From positions 1 to 64,000 of the forward strand of contig JBCBKL010000022.1 of the NCBI GenBank assembly GCA_038521825.1: 64,000 bases of DNA, written 5' to 3'. The position numbers were made by a program, and so were the translations under genes. This DNA is from JBCBKL01 sp038521825. GTDB taxonomy: Bacteria > Pseudomonadota > Alphaproteobacteria > Rhodobacterales > Rhodobacteraceae. The notes below the pieces were generated by a model. The model was not told where the DNA came from and searched no databases. It was given only the letters and a program-made list of their open reading frames with translations. This document shows positions 61,245 to 64,000 of this stretch, one piece after another (position 1 is the first letter of the stretch; every line of letters starts with the position of its first letter).

Positions 61245-63608
61245 ATGCCAAAGGATAGTGGTATCGGCGCAAGCTCAAAGCGGCGCGAAGATGTACGGTT
61301 CCTGACCGGAGCCGGCAATTACACAGATGACATCAACATCATCGGCCAGGCGCATGTCTATTTCTTGCGCTCTGACATCGCCCACGGAACGATCAACGCG
61401 ATCGACACCGGCGCGGCAGCAGGTATGCCCGGGGTCGTCAAGATATTTACCGGCGCCGATTTCGAAGGTGTCGGCGGCTTACCCTGCGGTTGGCAGGTGA
61501 CAGATAAGCACGGCCAGCCGATGCAGGAACCGGCCCATCCGGTTATCGCGCAGGGCAAGGTGCGCCACGTGGGCGAGATTGTTGCCGCAGTTGTCGCCGA
61601 AACGTTGGAGCAGGCACGCGATGCGGCTGAGGCGATAGAGCTTGATATCTCGGAATTGCCGGCAGTGGTTGACATGAAACGGGCGCTGGCAGACGGGGCA
61701 ACCAAGGTCCACGACGATTTGACGTCGAACCTTTGCTACGACTGGGGCTTTGTCGAAGAAAACAAGGCTGCAACAGATGCTGCGTTCGAAGCAGCGGCCC
61801 ATGTCACCAAGCTGGAGCTGGTGAACAACCGTCTGGTTGCCAACCCGATGGAGCCACGCGTTGCAGTCGGCGATTACAGCCGGGCCGGTGATGACCACAC
61901 GCTTTATACGACATCCCAGAACCCACATGTCATCCGTCTGCTGATGGGCGCGTTCGTCCTTGGTATTCCGGAGCACAAGCTGCGTGTCGTCGCGCCTGAC
62001 GTGGGCGGCGGTTTCGGTACCAAGATCTTCCATTATGCCGAAGAAGCGTTCTGCACCTTCGCGGCTAAGGCCTGCAACCGCCCAGTGAAATGGACGTCCA
62101 GCCGGTCAGAGGCATTCATGTCCGACGCTCATGGCCGCGATCACGTCACGACCATCGAACTGGCTCTGGATGCGGAAAATAACTTCACTGCGCTCCGGAC
62201 CGAAACATTCGCGAACATGGGCGCGTATCTGTCCACCTTTGCTCCGTCCGTGCCGACATGGCTGCACGGAACGTTGATGGCCGGGAACTACAAGACCCCG
62301 CTGATCTATGTGAACGTGAAGGCGGTGTTTACCAACACTGTTCCGGTCGACGCCTATCGCGGCGCGGGCCGTCCCGAGGCAACGTTTCAGTTGGAGCGTG
62401 TCATCGATAAGGCGGCGCGAGAGCTTGGCGTCGACCCGGTCGCTCTGCGTCGGCAGAACTTCGTGACCGAGTTCCCATATGCGACCCCGGTCGCGGTCGA
62501 ATACGACACGGGCGACTACGTCGCGACGATGGACAAGCTGGAAGAGATCGGCGATTTCTCGGGCTTTGCCGCACGCCGTGCCGCGAGCGAGGCAAATGGC
62601 AAGCTGCGTGGTCTTGGCGTCAACTGCTACATCGAGGCATGTGGCATCGCGCCGTCGAACCTTGTTGGTCAGTTGGGTGCCCGGGCCGGCCTCTATGATG
62701 CTGCTACGGTGCGGGTTAACGCGACGGGGTCTATCAGCGTGATGGTCGGCGCTCACAGCCACGGACAGGGGCACGAGACTTCGTTCCCGCAGGTCGTGGC
62801 CGAGATGCTGGGCATCGATGAGAGCATGATCGACATCGTTCATGGCGACAGCTCGAAAATCCCTTTTGGCATGGGCACTTATGGTTCGCGCTCGATCGCG
62901 GTCTGCGGGTCGGCCATGGTTCGGGCTACAGAGAAGATCATCAACAAGACCAAGAAAATCGCCGCCCACCTGCTTGAAGCCGCCGAGGCGGATATCGAGC
63001 TTAAGGACGGCCAGTTCACGGTTGCGGGCACCGACAAGTCGGTCGCGTGGGGGGATGTAACCCTGGCTGCGTATGTACCGCACAACTATCCGCTCGAGGA
63101 TATTGAACCGGGTCTCGAAGAGACGGCTTTCTACGATCCGGCAAACTTCACCTATCCGTCCGGTGCCTATGCCTGCGAAGTTGAGATTGATCCGGAAACT
63201 GGCAAAGTGACGATCGAACGTTTCTCTGCGGCAGATGATTTCGGCAACATCATCAATCCGATGATTGTGACCGGTCAGGTTCATGGTGGCCTGGCTCAGG
63301 GTATCGGGCAGGCACTGCTGGAAAACTGTGCCTATGACGAGAACGGCCAGCTTTTGAGCGCGTCATACATGGACTACGCGATGCCCCGTGCCGACGACGT
63401 GCCGTTCTATGAGGTCGACCATTCCTGTCAGACCCCCTGCACCCACAACCCGCTCGGCGTGAAAGGGTGCGGCGAGGCCGGTGCGATCGGATCGCCGCCC
63501 TCTGTGATTAACGCGGTCATCGATGCGTTGCATTCGGCGGGCCACAAGGTCGAGCATATCGACATGCCCGCGACGCCTGCGCGCGTATGGGCCGCGATGA
63601 ACGGGTGA
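61245..63608 (+). CDS. coxL: Form II CO-dehydrogenase-like molybdenum subunit (CoxL-like)
   Basis: A 787-residue molybdopterin hydroxylase of the xanthine oxidase family. The active-site loop is AYRGAGR near residues 370-376, which marks form II (BMS-type) proteins; true aerobic CO dehydrogenase (form I) has AYRCSFR with the Cys that holds copper. Other motifs are GGGFGTKIF near 250, SHGQGHETSF near 503, and the catalytic Glu in CGEAGAIGSPP near 744. Whether form II enzymes oxidise CO physiologically is doubtful; an aldehyde or heterocycle substrate is possible. Confidence 0.94.
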   Translation: MPKDSGIGASSKRREDVRFLTGAGNYTDDINIIGQAHVYFLRSDIAHGTINAIDTGAAAGMPGVVKIFTGADFEGVGGLPCGWQVTDKHGQPMQEPAHPVIAQGKVRHVGEIVAAVVAETLEQARDAAEAIELDISELPAVVDMKRALADGATKVHDDLTSNLCYDWGFVEENKAATDAAFEAAAHVTKLELVNNRLVANPMEPRVAVGDYSRAGDDHTLYTTSQNPHVIRLLMGAFVLGIPEHKLRVVAPDVGGGFGTKIFHYAEEAFCTFAAKACNRPVKWTSSRSEAFMSDAHGRDHVTTIELALDAENNFTALRTETFANMGAYLSTFAPSVPTWLHGTLMAGNYKTPLIYVNVKAVFTNTVPVDAYRGAGRPEATFQLERVIDKAARELGVDPVALRRQNFVTEFPYATPVAVEYDTGDYVATMDKLEEIGDFSGFAARRAASEANGKLRGLGVNCYIEACGIAPSNLVGQLGARAGLYDAATVRVNATGSISVMVGAHSHGQGHETSFPQVVAEMLGIDESMIDIVHGDSSKIPFGMGTYGSRSIAVCGSAMVRATEKIINKTKKIAAHLLEAAEADIELKDGQFTVAGTDKSVAWGDVTLAAYVPHNYPLEDIEPGLEETAFYDPANFTYPSGAYACEVEIDPETGKVTIERFSAADDFGNIINPMIVTGQVHGGLAQGIGQALLENCAYDENGQLLSASYMDYAMPRADDVPFYEVDHSCQTPCTHNPLGVKGCGEAGAIGSPPSVINAVIDALHSAGHKVEHIDMPATPARVWAAMNG

Positions 63609-63616
63609 AGGAAACG

Positions 63617-63641
63617 GCCGGGGGGCAGCCAGCCTCCCGGC
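63617..63641 (+). other. Hairpin between coxL and coxM
   Basis: GCCGGGGGG and CCTCCCGGC pair at 8 of 9 positions around a 7-base loop, 8 bases after the coxL stop. It is the second hairpin in this operon at an equivalent place, which hints at a common role in mRNA processing or stability. Confidence 0.5.
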
Positions 63642-63700
63642 TATCAAAGATGTTTTGGCCTGAACAAGCAAAAAGCGATTTCGGCCAGAGGAGGACAGAG

Positions 63701-64000
63701 ATGTATAATTTCGAACTCGAGAAGCCCTCGACGGTGTCGGATGCGGTGGCAGAACTTAGCACCGATGAGGCGCAGCCGCTGGGTGGTGGACAAACCCTGA
63801 TCCCGACGCTGAAGCAGCGTCTGGCGAGTCCGTCGAAACTGGTGAGCATGACAGGCATCGCCGACATGAAAGGCGTCTGCAAGATGGATGACGGCCGCCT
63901 TTCCATCGGCGGTGCGACGACCCATGCGACCGTATCGGAGGAGGCGGCCGCGCATTATCCGGGCCTGGCCGGCCTCGCGTCGCATATCGGCGATCCGGCC
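63701..64000 (+). CDS. coxM: FAD-binding subunit, CoxM-like (runs off the right edge)
   Basis: The first 100 residues of the medium subunit are present. They read MYNFELEKPSTVSDAVAELS, then LGGGQTLIPTLKQRLASPSK near residues 27-46, the AGGQSL-like FAD-binding motif, and later IGGATTH near 73-79, the second FAD motif. AGGAGGACAG precedes the ATG. It completes the S-L-M order and would pass electrons from CoxS to an acceptor through FAD. The rest lies outside the window. Confidence 0.93.
   Translation, partial: MYNFELEKPSTVSDAVAELSTDEAQPLGGGQTLIPTLKQRLASPSKLVSMTGIADMKGVCKMDDGRLSIGGATTHATVSEEAAAHYPGLAGLASHIGDPA

Noticed and set aside
62106..63284. Minus-strand open frame of 392 codons inside coxL
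   Set aside because: Antisense to a highly conserved molybdenum subunit; Arg/His-rich shadow with no domain.
61245..63608. Calling the molybdenum enzyme a true aerobic CO dehydrogenase
   Set aside because: The active-site loop is AYRGAGR, not AYRCSFR, so the copper-binding Cys of form I enzymes is missing.

Overview
The window looks like a chromosomal segment of a marine alphaproteobacterium of the Rhodobacteraceae (Roseobacter group). The protein set is typical of that group: a VPLPA-CTERM type secreted protein, an NDUFS4-like complex I accessory subunit, form II CoxSLM proteins, an imuA-imuB-dnaE2 cassette behind a GAAC-N7-GAAC LexA box, many dehydrogenases and a PreT/PreA pyrimidine reductase. 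Coding density is high and codons are GC-rich. No rRNA, CRISPR array or replication origin was seen. The only RNA gene found is a tRNA-Arg(UCU).

Layout. 1-5.4 kb: start of tuf, a lipoprotein, a cytochrome P450, a sarcosine/dimethylglycine dehydrogenase-like flavoprotein, a small ORF and the tRNA. 5.4-14.4 kb: VPLPA-CTERM protein, NDUFS4-like protein, a membrane protein facing a MarR regulator across a clear inverted-repeat operator, uvrB, an AT-rich decayed gene, an unknown 197-residue protein, dodecin, a methyltransferase, an ABM-fold protein and a small drug/metabolite-type membrane protein. 14.4-18.1 kb: preT-methyltransferase-preA operon. 18.1-25.7 kb: cspA, an HMCES/YedK-like protein lacking its catalytic cysteine, tesA facing an ABC transporter, an inositol monophosphatase-like protein, a GGCT-like protein and a MATE pump. 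25.8-33.0 kb: gltX, a DUF1801-like protein, a Tat-exported MBL-fold enzyme, a Hint protein, nadE and a MORN-repeat protein.

33.0-39.1 kb is an accessory stretch. It holds an IS3 orfA scrap, an AraC regulator remnant, a frameshifted hypothetical gene, a Phd-Doc type toxin-antitoxin pair whose Doc has Tyr in place of the catalytic His, lepA, and an IS5-family element inserted exactly at the lepA stop codon. 39.2-47.5 kb: a PAN-domain serine hydrolase, a DAO-type oxidase with an SDR, an alkaline phosphatase and an exported protein with an ABC/FtsX pair. 47.5-53.0 kb: the SOS mutasome (imuA, imuB, dnaE2).

53.0-64.0 kb is a periplasmic quinoprotein-associated region. On the minus strand are a substrate-binding protein and a beta-propeller of the PQQ-alcohol-dehydrogenase-associated ABC system, but the ATPase and permease genes are a wreck with at least four lesions. 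On the plus strand a XoxG/MoxG-like cytochrome c and a XoxJ/MoxJ-like binding protein occur without any quinoprotein dehydrogenase in the window. They are followed at once by coxG-coxS-coxL-coxM of the form II (AYRGAGR) type, running off the end.

The strongest points for a second look are the Doc His-to-Tyr change, the YedK Cys2-to-Pro change, the half-dead PQQ/ABC locus beside orphan XoxG/XoxJ-like proteins and form II cox genes, and several well-formed operator palindromes.
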